64,000 nucleotides of DNA from Luteimonas marina. Its GTDB lineage: Bacteria; Pseudomonadota; Gammaproteobacteria; Xanthomonadales; Xanthomonadaceae. The stretch is taken from the NCBI RefSeq assembly GCF_007859325.1, contig NZ_VOHK01000005.1, positions 434,001 through 498,000 on the forward strand. Direction: 5' to 3'. Shown piece by piece: positions 40,851 to 49,765 of the stretch. A model generated the notes under the pieces. That model did no database searches, was not told where the DNA came from, and saw only the letters and a program-made list of their open reading frames with translations. A program made the position numbers and the translations under genes. The first letter of the stretch is position 1; every line of letters begins with the position of its first letter.

Positions 40851-43466
40851 TCAGGCCGCTTTCGACATCGCGAGGAAATCCTGCGCGAAGCGCTGCAGCA
40901 CGCCGCCGGCCTCGTAGACCTGCACGTCCTCGTCGGAGTCGAGGCGGCAGGTGACGGGCGCTTCGACGCGCCCGCCATCCCTGCGGTGGATCACCAGGGT
41001 CAGCGTCGCGCGCGGCGCGGGCGTGCCGACGACGTCGAAGGTCTCGCTGCCGTCGATGCCGAGCGTCAGCCGCGTGGTGCCGGGCTGGAACTCCAGCGGC
41101 AGCACGCCCATGCCGACCAGGTTGGTGCGGTGGATGCGCTCGAAGCCCTCGGCGACGATCGCCTCCACGCCCGCCAGGCGCACGCCCTTGGCCGCCCAGT
41201 CGCGCGAGCTGCCCTGGCCGTAGTCGGCGCCGGCGACGATGATCAGCGGCTGGCGGCGGTCCATGTAGGTCTCGATCGCCTCCCACATGCGCACGAGCTT
41301 GCCGTCGGGTTCGATCCGCGCCAGCGAGCCCTGCTTCACCTCGCCATCGACCACCGCCATCTCGTTGACGAGCTTGGGGTTGGCGAAGGTCGCGCGCTGC
41401 GCGGTGAGGTGGTCGCCACGGTGCGTGGCGTAGGAATTGAAGTCCTCTTCCGGCAGGCCCATCTGCGCGAGGTATTCGCCCGCGGCGCTGCTGGCGAGGA
41501 TCGCGTTCGACGGCGACAGGTGGTCGGTGGTGATGTTGTCGCCGAGCACGGCGAGCGGTCGCATGCCGGTCAGCGTGCGTTCGCCGGCCAGTGCGCCTTC
41601 CCAGTACGGCGGGCGGCGGATGTAGGTGCTCATCGGACGCCAGTCGTACAGCGGGCTGACCTGCTCGCCGCTGTCGACGTGCAGCTTGAACATCGGGCCG
41701 TAGACCTGGCGGTACTGCTCGGGCTTGACGCTGGCCTTGACCACGGCGTCGATTTCCTCGTCGCTCGGCCAGAGGTCCTTGAGCGTGACCGGCTGGCCGT
41801 CGGCGTCGAAGCCGAGCGCGTCCTTCTCGATGTCGAAGCGCACGGTGCCGGCGATGGCGTAGGCGATCACCAGCGGCGGCGAGGCGAGGAAGGCCTGCTT
41901 GGCGTAGGGATGGATGCGGCCGTCGAAGTTGCGGTTGCCGCTCAGCACCGCGGTGGCGTACAGGTCGCGCTCGATGATTTCCCGCTGGATCGCCGGGTCG
42001 AGCGCGCCGCTCATGCCGTTGCAGGTGGTGCAGGCGAAGCCGACGATGCCGAAGCCGAGCTGCTCCAGCTCCGGCAGCAGGCCGGATTCCTCCAGGTACA
42101 GCTGCACGGCCTTCGAACCCGGCGCCAGCGAGGTCTTCACCCACGGCTTGCGGGTGAGCCCCTTCGCGTTGGCGTTGCGCGCGATCAGGCCGGCGGCGAT
42201 GACGTTGCGCGGGTTGGAGGTGTTGGTGCAGGAGGTGATGGCGGCGATGATCACCGCGCCGTCCGGCATCAGGCCTTGCGCTTGCTCGGCCTTGCCCGCG
42301 TCGAGCTTGGCGCCGTCGGCGATGCCGCGCTCGGCCAGCGCGCTGGTCGGCAGGCGGCGGTGCGGGTTCGACGGGCCGGCCATGTTGCGCACGACCGTCG
42401 AGAGGTCGAAGTGCAGGGTGCGCTCGTACTGCGCGTCCTCCAGGTCGTCGGCCCACAGGCCCGCGACCTTGGCATAGGTCTCGACCAGCGCCACCTGCGC
42501 GTCCTCGCGGCCGGTCAGGCGCAGGTAGTCGAGGGTGTTGTCGTCGATGAAGAACATCGCCGCGGTGGCGCCGTACTCGGGCGCCATGTTCGAGATCGTG
42601 GCGCGGTCGCCGACGGTCAGCGCCGCCGCGCCTTCGCCGCGGAACTCGAGGTAGGCACCGACCACCTTCTGCTGGCGCAGGAATTCGGTCAGCGCCAGCA
42701 CCACGTCGGTGGCGGTGATGCCCGGCGCGGGCTTGCCGGCGAGTTCGACGCCGACGATATCCGGCGTGCGCATCCATGAGGCGCGGCCGAGCATCACGTT
42801 CTCCGCCTCCAGCCCGCCCACGCCGATCGCGATCACGCCCAGCGCGTCGACATGCGGGGTGTGGCTGTCGGTGCCGACGCAGGTGTCGGGAAAGGCCACG
42901 CCATCCTGGACATAGACCACCGGCGACATCTTCTCCAGGTTGATCTGGTGCATGATCCCGTTGCCCGGCGGGATCACGTCGACGTTCTTGAACGCAAGCC
43001 TGGTCCAGTCGATGAAGTGGAAGCGGTCGGCGTTGCGGCGATCCTCGATGGCGCGGTTCTTCGCGAATGCGCCGGGATCGAAGCCGCCGCATTCCACCGC
43101 CAGCGAATGGTCGACGATCAGCTGCACCGGCACCACCGGGTTGACCTTGGCCGGATCGCCGCCCTGCGCGGCGATGGCGTCGCGCAGGCCGGCAAGATCG
43201 ACCAGCGCGGTCTGGCCGAGGATGTCGTGGCAGACCACGCGCGCGGGGAACCACGGGAAATCGATCTCGCGTTTGCGCTCGATCAGCTGGCCGAGGTAGT
43301 CGGCGATGCGCAGCGGATTGGCGCGGCGGACGATGTTCTCGGCGTGCACGCGCGCGGTGTAGGGCAGGGTGGCCCAGGCGCCGGGGCGGATCGCCTCGAC
43401 CGCTTCGCGCGCGTCGAACCAGTCAAGATTGGTGCCGGGGAGGGGTTTGCGGTGCTGGCGGTTCAT
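40851..43466 (-). CDS. acnD: Fe/S-dependent 2-methylcitrate dehydratase
   Basis: The 871-residue protein is an aconitase-family enzyme with the three cluster Cys in two segments, SCTNTSNPRN near residue 425 and GFACTTCNGMSGALDP near 490. The substrate-side motif CVGTDSHTPHVDALG lies near 215, and the C-terminal swivel domain holds LAVLGDNITTDHLSPS and GQGSSRDWAAKG. The CTTCNGMSG form marks AcnD rather than AcnA. It dehydrates 2-methylcitrate to 2-methylaconitate, which PrpF isomerises. It lies between prpC and the SRPBCC gene. The first residues (NRQHRKPLPGTNLDWFDAREAVEAI) are typical. Confidence 0.95.
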   Translation of the reverse strand: MNRQHRKPLPGTNLDWFDAREAVEAIRPGAWATLPYTARVHAENIVRRANPLRIADYLGQLIERKREIDFPWFPARVVCHDILGQTALVDLAGLRDAIAAQGGDPAKVNPVVPVQLIVDHSLAVECGGFDPGAFAKNRAIEDRRNADRFHFIDWTRLAFKNVDVIPPGNGIMHQINLEKMSPVVYVQDGVAFPDTCVGTDSHTPHVDALGVIAIGVGGLEAENVMLGRASWMRTPDIVGVELAGKPAPGITATDVVLALTEFLRQQKVVGAYLEFRGEGAAALTVGDRATISNMAPEYGATAAMFFIDDNTLDYLRLTGREDAQVALVETYAKVAGLWADDLEDAQYERTLHFDLSTVVRNMAGPSNPHRRLPTSALAERGIADGAKLDAGKAEQAQGLMPDGAVIIAAITSCTNTSNPRNVIAAGLIARNANAKGLTRKPWVKTSLAPGSKAVQLYLEESGLLPELEQLGFGIVGFACTTCNGMSGALDPAIQREIIERDLYATAVLSGNRNFDGRIHPYAKQAFLASPPLVIAYAIAGTVRFDIEKDALGFDADGQPVTLKDLWPSDEEIDAVVKASVKPEQYRQVYGPMFKLHVDSGEQVSPLYDWRPMSTYIRRPPYWEGALAGERTLTGMRPLAVLGDNITTDHLSPSNAILASSAAGEYLAQMGLPEEDFNSYATHRGDHLTAQRATFANPKLVNEMAVVDGEVKQGSLARIEPDGKLVRMWEAIETYMDRRQPLIIVAGADYGQGSSRDWAAKGVRLAGVEAIVAEGFERIHRTNLVGMGVLPLEFQPGTTRLTLGIDGSETFDVVGTPAPRATLTLVIHRRDGGRVEAPVTCRLDSDEDVQVYEAGGVLQRFAQDFLAMSKAA

Positions 43467-43504
43467 GGCTGGCGGTCGAATGAAAAGTGGCGCGAACCTT
43501 TTTC

Positions 43505-43586
43505 CGTCATTCCCGCGAAGGCGGGAATCCCGTGTCTTTGCGGATGCGTTTCAAAGACGCTGGGTCCCCGCCTGCGCGGGGACGAC
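43505..43586. repeat. Inverted repeat, CGTCATTCCCGCGAAGGCGGG family
   Basis: The arms CGTCATTCCCGCGAAGGCGG and CCGCCTGCGCGGGGACGACG, the latter somewhat decayed, enclose GTGTCTTTGC and CAAAGACGC. It lies between prpC and acnD. Confidence 0.75.
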
Positions 43587-43599
43587 GGTTTCTGGAACT

Positions 43600-44757
43600 T
43601 CAGGAACGTTTGTCGATCGGCACGAACGCCTGGTCCTCCGGGCCGGTGTAGTTCGCGCTCGGCCGGATGATCTTGCCGTCGATGCGCTGCTCGATGACGT
43701 GCGCGCTCCAGCCGCTGGTGCGCGAGATCACGAACAGCGGGGTGAACATCGCCGTCGGCACGCCCATCATGTGGTAGCTGACGGCGCTGAACCAGTCGAG
43801 GTTGGGGAACATCTTCTTGATGTCCCACATCACCGACTCCAGGCGCTCGGCGATGTCGTACATCTTCGTGCTGCCGGCCTCGTCCGACAGTTCCTTGGCC
43901 ACCTGCTTGATCACCTTGTTGCGCGGATCGGACACGGTGTAGACCGGGTGGCCGAAGCCGATCACCACTTCCTTGCGCTCGACCCGGGCCTTGATGTCGG
44001 CCTCGGCCTCGTCCGGGTTGTCGTAGCGCTTCTGGATCTCGAACGCGACCTCGTTGGCGCCACCGTGCTTGGGCCCGCGCAGCGCGCCGATGCCGCCGGC
44101 GATCGCGCTGTACATGTCGCTGCCGGTGCCGGCGATCACGCGGCAGGTGAAGGTCGAGGCGTTGAATTCGTGCTCGGCGTAGAGGATCAGCGAGGTGTGC
44201 ATCGCGCGCACCCAGCTGTCCGGCGGCGGTTCGCCATGCAGCAGGTGCAGGAAGTGGCCGCCGATGGAGTCGTCGTCGGTCTCGACGTCGATGACGCGGC
44301 CGTTGTGGCTCCAGTGGTACCAGTACAGCAGCATCGAGCCGAGGCAGGCCATCAGCTTGTCGGCGATGTCGCGCGCGCCGGGCGTGTTGTGGTCGTCCTT
44401 TTCCGGCGACACGCAGCCGAGCACCGACACGCCGGTGCGCATCACGTCCATCGGGTGCGCCGACGGCGGCAGCTCCTCGAGCGCGGCCTTGACCGCGGCG
44501 GGCAGGCCGCGCAGCGACTTCAGCTTCGCCTTGTACGCGCGCAGCTCGGCGGCGTTGGGCAGCTTGCCGTGCACCAGCAGGTGGGCGATCTCCTCGAACT
44601 CGCTGGTGGTGGCCAGGTCGAGGATGTCGTAGCCGCGGTAGGCCAGGTCGTTGCCGGTGCGGCCGACCGTGCACAGCGCGGTGTTGCCGGCGGCGGTGCC
44701 GGACAGGGCCACCGACTTCTTCGGCTTGAACGGCGCGGCGGGAGTGGCTTGGCTCAT
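43600..44757 (-). CDS. prpC: 2-methylcitrate synthase
   Basis: The 385-residue protein is a short (type II) citrate synthase: [12 protein letters not shown] near residue 36, catalytic His in [16 protein letters not shown] near 190, [13 protein letters not shown] near 230, [18 protein letters not shown] near 270, and Asp in [13 protein letters not shown] near 315. The GHPVY and NLDWFS forms, together with its place between prpB and acnD, identify it as the methylcitrate enzyme joining propionyl-CoA and oxaloacetate. A 203-bp gap with hairpins separates it from prpB. Confidence 0.95.
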   Translation of the reverse strand: MSQATPAAPFKPKKSVALSGTAAGNTALCTVGRTGNDLAYRGYDILDLATTSEFEEIAHLLVHGKLPNAAELRAYKAKLKSLRGLPAAVKAALEELPPSAHPMDVMRTGVSVLGCVSPEKDDHNTPGARDIADKLMACLGSMLLYWYHWSHNGRVIDVETDDDSIGGHFLHLLHGEPPPDSWVRAMHTSLILYAEHEFNASTFTCRVIAGTGSDMYSAIAGGIGALRGPKHGGANEVAFEIQKRYDNPDEAEADIKARVERKEVVIGFGHPVYTVSDPRNKVIKQVAKELSDEAGSTKMYDIAERLESVMWDIKKMFPNLDWFSAVSYHMMGVPTAMFTPLFVISRTSGWSAHVIEQRIDGKIIRPSANYTGPEDQAFVPIDKRS

Positions 44758-44859
44758 GGTGGTGTCTCCTGGATGGCGTCTCGTGTTCTGGTTCCCGCGG
44801 CGATGGCCGGCCGCCGGCGCTGGCCGCTAGCGCGACCCCGATGCGTTGGCTTGGTTGAA

Positions 44860-44922
44860 GCGGCCGCAAGGCCGCGCCAGCACGTGCCGGAGGGCCCCGG
44901 ACACGACCCCCGTCGTGTCCGG
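44860..44922. other. Paired hairpins between prpB and prpC
   Basis: Two strong hairpins lie in the 203-bp gap: GCGGCC-GCAA-GGCCGC (44860-44875, GNRA-type loop) and CCGGACACGAC-CCCC-GTCGTGTCCGG (44897-44922, 11-bp perfect stem). No U-run follows either, so processing, stability or attenuation of the prpBC message is more likely than full termination. Confidence 0.45.
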
Positions 44923-44960
44923 CCCGCCGGCCGACCAGCGCCCTGCCGGCCGCGCGTGCA

Positions 44961-45845
44961 TCACTTCTTCGCCGCGAACAGCGCGTCGAGCCTGCCCTCG
45001 AAGGCGTGGTAGCCGATGCGCTCGTACAGCTCCTCGCGGGTCTGCATCGCGTCGACCACGGCCTTCTGGTGCCCGTCGCGGCGCACGGCCTCGTACACCG
45101 CCTCGGCCGCCTTGTTCGCGGCGCGGAAGGCCGATAGCGGGAACAGCTGGATCGCGACGCCGGCCGAGGCCAGCTCGTCGCGCGTGAACAGCGGCGTCTT
45201 GCCGAACTCGGTGATGTTGGCCAGCACCGGCACCTTCACCGCGTCGACGAAGCGGCGATAGGTGTCGAGGTCATGGGCGGCCTCGGCGAAGATGCCGTCG
45301 GCGCCGGCCTCGACGCAGGCGACGGCGCGCTCGATCGCGGCGTCGACGCCGTCGACCTGGATCGCGTCGGTGCGCGCGATCAGGAAGAAGTCCGGATCGG
45401 TTTTCGCATCGGCGGCGGCCTTGACCCGGTCGACCATCTCGCCCTGCGGCACGATCTCCTTGCCCGGGCGGTGGCCGCAGCGCTTGGCGCCGACCTGGTC
45501 CTCGATGTGGCAGGCCGCCGCGCCGGCCTTGATCAGCGACTTGACCGTGCGCTCGATGTTGAACGCGCTGGGTCCGAAGCCGGTGTCGATGTCGACCAGC
45601 AGCGGCAGCGCGCAGACATCGGTGATGCGCCGCACGTCGATCAGCACGTCCTCGAGGGTGTTGATGCCGAGGTCGGGCAGGCCCAGCGAGCCCGCGGCGA
45701 CGCCGCCGCCGGACAGGTAGATCGCCTTGTAGCCGGCGCGCTGCGCGAGCAGGGCGTGGTTGGCGTTGATCGCGCCGATCACCTGCAGCGGCGATTCGGC
45801 GGCGAGGGCGGCGCGGAAGCGTGCGCCGGCGGAAGCAGTGGTCAT
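44961..45845 (-). CDS. prpB: 2-methylisocitrate lyase
   Basis: Starting at [17 protein letters not shown], the 294-residue protein matches the ICL/PEP mutase superfamily: [26 protein letters not shown] near residue 25, Mg-binding [12 protein letters not shown] near 82, the catalytic Cys motif [10 protein letters not shown] near 121, and FLIARTDA near 155. It splits 2-methylisocitrate into pyruvate and succinate in the last step of propionate oxidation. The frame extends further upstream but has no family similarity there. It heads the leftward prp operon and is divergent from the helix-turn-helix/citrate synthase gene, with an operator candidate between. Confidence 0.93.
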   Translation of the reverse strand: MTTASAGARFRAALAAESPLQVIGAINANHALLAQRAGYKAIYLSGGGVAAGSLGLPDLGINTLEDVLIDVRRITDVCALPLLVDIDTGFGPSAFNIERTVKSLIKAGAAACHIEDQVGAKRCGHRPGKEIVPQGEMVDRVKAAADAKTDPDFFLIARTDAIQVDGVDAAIERAVACVEAGADGIFAEAAHDLDTYRRFVDAVKVPVLANITEFGKTPLFTRDELASAGVAIQLFPLSAFRAANKAAEAVYEAVRRDGHQKAVVDAMQTREELYERIGYHAFEGRLDALFAAKK

Positions 45846-45908
45846 GGCCTGGCTCGCAGGGGGCGGCGGGGATTCCCGGATGGCCTGCAATGTGGCACCC
45901 TTCCTCGG

Positions 45909-45937
45909 GTTGATCAATCTTGATCGAATAAATCAAC
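45909..45937. promoter_or_regulatory. GTTGAT...ATCAAC operator candidate between prpB and the citrate synthase-like regulator
   Basis: The ends GTTGAT (45909) and ATCAAC (45932) form an inverted repeat 29 bp long, with a further TTGATCAA palindrome and TTGATC copy inside. It is AT-rich for this genome and lies 10 bp before one start codon and 64 bp before the other, so a bound regulator could control both genes. Confidence 0.55.
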
Positions 45938-45946
45938 CTGTCATCC

Positions 45947-47179
45947 ATGAACACGCCCGCCGACAGCGACCTGATCCCCGCGCCCGAAGCCTGCGCCCTG
46001 CTCGGGATCAGCCCGGCCACGCTCTACGCCTACGTCAGCCGCGGCCTGATCGAATCGCGCCCCGGCCCCGACCACCGCAGCCGCGTCTACCTGCGCCGCG
46101 ACGTCGAGCGCCTGGCCCAGCGCAAGAAGGCCGGCCGCGGCGCCGCGCGCGGCGCGGCGCAGAGCCTCGACCGCGGCCTGCCGGTGATGGAGACCGCGAT
46201 CTCGCTGATCCGCCCCGACAGCCCCTACTACCGCGGCCGCGCCGCGGTGGCGATGGTGCGCGAGGGCGCGACGCTGGAGGACGCCGCCCGCCTGCTGTGG
46301 AACTGCGGCGAACTCGATCCCTTCGACCCGCCGCCGGCGAGCGGCTGGCCGGCGCGGGTGGCGCCGATCGCGACCGACGCCGCGCTGCCGCCGCTCGAAC
46401 GCGCGCTGTCGGCGATCCCGCTGCTGGCGCTGGACCAGCGCCATTCGCTCAACGCCGCGCCGCCGATCAAGCGCCGGCTCGCCGCCACCCTGCTGCGCCA
46501 GAACGCGGCGCTGCTGGTCGCCGGCACGCCCGACGCACGCCCCGTACACCGCCTGCTCGCCGACGCCTGGTGCCCCGGCGACGCCGCCTTCGCCGACCTC
46601 GTCCGCGCCGCGCTGGTACTGTGCGCCGACCACGAGCTCAACGTCTCCGCCTTCGCCGCGCGCGTGGTCGCCTCCACCGGCGCACACCTGCATGCCACCG
46701 TCTGCGCCGGCCTGGCCGCGCTGTCGGGCCCGCGCCACGGCGGCGCCACCGCGCGCGCCTATGCGCTGATCGCCGACGCCGCCGAAGCGGCGTTGCCCGC
46801 GGCCTTCATCAACGAGCGCTGGCAGCGCGGCGACGACCTGCCCGGCTTCCACCACGTGCTGTATCCCGAAGGCGACCCGCGCGGCGCCGAGGTGCTGGCG
46901 ATGCTGCGCGCGCGCTGCGCCGACAGCCCGCGCATGGCCCACGTCGAGGCGCTGCTCGCCGCCGCGGCCGAGAGCAGCGGCCGGCTGCCGAACATCGACG
47001 GCATGCTCGCCGCGATCTGCTACGTGCACGAACTGCCTGCCGCGCCGGCGCTGGCGATGTTCGCCGCCGGACGCCTGGCCGGCTGGCTGGCGCACGCGCA
47101 GGAGCAGCAGGACCTCGGCCGCCTGATCCGGCCGCGGGCGCAGTACAACGGGGTGTTGCCGGAAGTCGTGGCCGACTGA
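45947..47179 (+). CDS. Helix-turn-helix domain fused to a citrate synthase-like domain
   Basis: The 410-residue protein has an N-terminal MerR/excisionase-type helix-turn-helix (APEACALLGISPATLYAYVSRGLIESRPGP, about 11-40, then RVYLRRDVERL) and a citrate synthase fold from about 75 to 400. The catalytic set appears preserved: His in CADHELNVSAFAARV near 227, His in GPRHGGATA near 263, Asp in LPNIDGMLAAICY near 349. It may be an active enzyme or a metabolite-sensing repressor/activator of the divergent prpBC-acnD-prpF operon, which has no PrpR here. No Shine-Dalgarno sequence precedes the ATG; the message may be leaderless. Confidence 0.85.
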   Translation: MNTPADSDLIPAPEACALLGISPATLYAYVSRGLIESRPGPDHRSRVYLRRDVERLAQRKKAGRGAARGAAQSLDRGLPVMETAISLIRPDSPYYRGRAAVAMVREGATLEDAARLLWNCGELDPFDPPPASGWPARVAPIATDAALPPLERALSAIPLLALDQRHSLNAAPPIKRRLAATLLRQNAALLVAGTPDARPVHRLLADAWCPGDAAFADLVRAALVLCADHELNVSAFAARVVASTGAHLHATVCAGLAALSGPRHGGATARAYALIADAAEAALPAAFINERWQRGDDLPGFHHVLYPEGDPRGAEVLAMLRARCADSPRMAHVEALLAAAAESSGRLPNIDGMLAAICYVHELPAAPALAMFAAGRLAGWLAHAQEQQDLGRLIRPRAQYNGVLPEVVAD

Positions 47180-47221
47180 GGCCGGTCTCCTGGACCACCT
47201 TCCCGGCGAATGCCAGGGAGC

Positions 47222-47388
47222 CGTCATCCCGACGAAGACCCGGAAGTCGTCCCGACGAAAGCCCGGAAGTCATCGTCCCGGCGAAAGCCCAGGGCCGTCA
47301 TCCCGGCGAAAGCCGGGATCCATTTGGACTTTAGGCTTTCCGCAACAGGACCACGGCAAAATGGATCCCGGCTTTCGCCGGGATGACG
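47222..47388. repeat. Array of CGTCATCCCGGCGAAAGCC repeats
   Basis: A complete inverted repeat (47296-47388) is preceded by three left-arm partial copies of the type GTCGTCCCGACGAAAGCCCGG. Stacked left arms suggest repeated insertion or tandem slippage. The rest of the 438-bp gap to the mla operon (47389-47617) shows no open frame of note and probably contains the mla promoter. Confidence 0.75.
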
Positions 47389-47617
47389 ACGCACGGGGCC
47401 GCGCCTGTCCCGATACCGACACTCGCGCCGGCACCTGCACGCTCCCGCCCCTGCGTCTTGCCTCCGCCCTGCCCCTGCACCAGACCCCCCACCTTCGGCA
47501 CACGACCCCGCCCCCAATTCCTGTACCCTCCGGTTCAGTGACTCCGACAGGGTTCAGCCACCGTTGGTGATCCTTGCCGACTGCCGACCTTGCCGGCCCC
47601 CGCTGCTCCCTTCCCCC

Positions 47618-48415
47618 ATGACCGACGCCGCCGCCAACGACGCCCCCGCCGTGCGCCTCGCCGGAGTCCGCCTGGACCGAGGCGGTCGCACCATCCTGTC
47701 CGGCATCGACCTCGCCGTGCCGCGCGGCAGCATCACCGCCGTGCTCGGCCCCTCGGGCAGCGGCAAGTCGACCCTGCTCGCCGCGCTGACCGGCGAACTG
47801 GCGCCCGCCGCCGGCACCGTCGAGGTCCTCGGCCAGCCGGTGCCGCGGCGCCAGCGCGAGCTGCTGGCGCTGCGCAAGGGCATCGGCGTGCTGCTGCAGG
47901 GCAACGGTCTGCTCACCGACCTCACCGCCGCCGAGAACATCGCCCTGCCGCTGCGCACGCATACCCGGCTGCCGCGCGAGGTGATCGACCGGCTGGTGGA
48001 GATGAAGCTGCACGCGGTCGGCCTGCGCGCCGCCGCCGACCTCTACCCGCGCGAGCTGTCCGGCGGCATGGCGCGTCGCGTCGCGCTGGCCCGCGCGATC
48101 GCGCTCGACCCGCCGCTGATGGTCTACGACGAACCGCTGACCGGGCTCGACCCGATCGCCTCGGGCGTGATCATGAATCTGGTCTCCGAACTCAACGACC
48201 GCCTCGGCCTGACCAGCATCATCGTCACCCACCACGTGCACGAGACGCTGCCGATCGCCGACCGCGCGGTGGTGATCGCCAACGGCCGCATCGTTTTCTC
48301 CGGCACGCCGGACGAACTGCAGGCCAGCGACGACCCGCTGCTGCGGCAGTTCCTGCGCGGCGAGCCGGACGGGCCGATCGCCTTCGACAGCGCCCCGCGC
48401 GCGGAGGTGGCGTGA
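47618..48415 (+). CDS. mlaF: Phospholipid transport ABC ATPase MlaF
   Basis: Starting at MTDAAANDAPAVRLAGV, the 265-residue protein has all ABC motifs: Walker A LGPSGSGKSTLLAAL near residue 43, signature LSGGMARRVALARA near 147, Walker B LMVYDEPLTGLDP near 167, and the switch His in IIVTHHVHE near 205. It drives retrograde lipid transport with MlaE, MlaD and MlaB at the inner membrane. It overlaps mlaE by one base and begins a six-gene operon. Confidence 0.93.
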   Translation: MTDAAANDAPAVRLAGVRLDRGGRTILSGIDLAVPRGSITAVLGPSGSGKSTLLAALTGELAPAAGTVEVLGQPVPRRQRELLALRKGIGVLLQGNGLLTDLTAAENIALPLRTHTRLPREVIDRLVEMKLHAVGLRAAADLYPRELSGGMARRVALARAIALDPPLMVYDEPLTGLDPIASGVIMNLVSELNDRLGLTSIIVTHHVHETLPIADRAVVIANGRIVFSGTPDELQASDDPLLRQFLRGEPDGPIAFDSAPRAEVA

Positions 48416-49164
48416 TGCCGCTGACCGCTTCCATCCGCTCCATCGGCCGCGCCGGCCTGTTCTCGCTGTCGGTGCTGCGCGCGTCGAAGCCGACCGCCGA
48501 CTTCTTCGCCGAGCTGCTGCGCGAGATCTACAAGATCGGCGCGCGCAGCTTGCCGATCATCGCCGTCGGCGGCGCCTTCGTCGGCCTGTCGCTGACCCTG
48601 CTCGGCTTCCGCGCGCTGGAAACCTACGGCGCCTCCAACCAGGTCAGCGTGCTGATCGGCCTTGGCCTGTACCGCGAACTGGCGCCGGTGCTGACCGCGC
48701 TGCTGTTCGTCGGCCGCGCCGGCAGCTCGATCGCCGCCGAACTCGGCCTGATGCGCGCCACCGACCAGATCACCGCGCTCGGCCTGATGGCGATCGACCC
48801 GGTGGCCAAGGCGGTCGCGCCGCGCTTCTGGGCGGCGGTGCTGACGGTGCCGCTGCTGGTCGGCTTCTTCGCCACCTTCGCCATCGCCGCCAGCTGGTTC
48901 CAGGCGGTGCAGGTGCTCGGCATCGACAACGGCATGTTCTGGCAGACGATGCAGGACGCGGTCGACTTCCGCGACGACTTCGTCCCGGCCTTCGTCAAGG
49001 CGGCCGTGTTCGGCGGCACCGCGGCGCTGGTGGCGTCCTACGTCGGCTACCACGCCGAGCCGACGATCGAGGGCACCTCGGTCGCCACCACGCGCGCGGT
49101 GGTCAACGCCTCGCTGCTGGTGCTGATGTTCAACTTCGTGCTGTCGGCGTTCCTGTTCCGGTGA
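48415..49164 (+). CDS. mlaE: Phospholipid transport permease MlaE
   Basis: The 249-residue integral membrane protein has five or six hydrophobic helices and the MlaE hallmark LYRELAPVLTALLFVGRAGSSIAAELGLMRATDQITALGLMAIDP (about 82-125). The stop of mlaF and the ATG share bases (TGATG), so translation is coupled. It forms the membrane core of the Mla complex that maintains outer-membrane lipid asymmetry. Confidence 0.93.
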   Translation: MPLTASIRSIGRAGLFSLSVLRASKPTADFFAELLREIYKIGARSLPIIAVGGAFVGLSLTLLGFRALETYGASNQVSVLIGLGLYRELAPVLTALLFVGRAGSSIAAELGLMRATDQITALGLMAIDPVAKAVAPRFWAAVLTVPLLVGFFATFAIAASWFQAVQVLGIDNGMFWQTMQDAVDFRDDFVPAFVKAAVFGGTAALVASYVGYHAEPTIEGTSVATTRAVVNASLLVLMFNFVLSAFLFR

Positions 49165-49246
49165 GCCCCATGCATCGCATTCAGCCGCCGTCCGTACCCT
49201 TCGCAGCATGCAACCTGCCGCCGCGCGCGGCATCGAGGTAATCGAC

Positions 49247-49765
49247 ATGGCAACCCGTGGCCCCCGTCTCGAATTCGCCGTCGGCGCCTTCCTCGTGCTG
49301 GCGCTGGGCTCGCTGCTGGTGCTGGCGATCGCCTCCACCAACGGCAAGTTCGGCTTCGCCCGCGACAGCTACGCGCTGACCGCGCGCTTCACCAACCTCG
49401 GCCAGCTGCGCCCGAACGCGCCGGTCAAGATCGGCGGCGTAACCATCGGCCGCGTGGCGAAGATCGACCTTGATCCGCTCAAGTTCGACTCCATCGTCAC
49501 CCTCGCCATTGACCAGCGCTTCAACGAGATCCCGATCGACACCTCGGCCGGCATCCTCACCGGCGGCCTGCTCGGCGAGAGCTACGTCGGCCTGCAGCCC
49601 GGCGGCGACATGGAAACGCTGCAGCCCGGCGAGGAGATCCCGTACACCACGCCCGCGGTCGACCTGATCCAGATGGTCGGCAAGTACATGTTCGGCGGCG
49701 GCGGCGATGCACCGCCGGCCGCGACCCCCGCAACACCCGCTCCGGAAGAAGGAACGCCCCCATGA
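49247..49765 (+). CDS. mlaD: MCE-domain lipid-binding protein MlaD
   Basis: Starting at MATRGPRLEF, with GAGG nine bases before, the 172-residue protein has one N-terminal membrane anchor (AVGAFLVLALGSLLVLAIA) and an MCE domain (FTNLGQLRPNAPVKIGGVTIGRV to LTGGLLGESYVGLQPGG). The hexameric periplasmic ring passes phospholipid between MlaC and MlaFE. The C-terminal tail (PPAATPATPAPEEG) is low complexity. It overlaps mlaC by four bases. A longer frame at 49208 adds 13 residues without family support. Confidence 0.93.
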   Translation: MATRGPRLEFAVGAFLVLALGSLLVLAIASTNGKFGFARDSYALTARFTNLGQLRPNAPVKIGGVTIGRVAKIDLDPLKFDSIVTLAIDQRFNEIPIDTSAGILTGGLLGESYVGLQPGGDMETLQPGEEIPYTTPAVDLIQMVGKYMFGGGGDAPPAATPATPAPEEGTPP

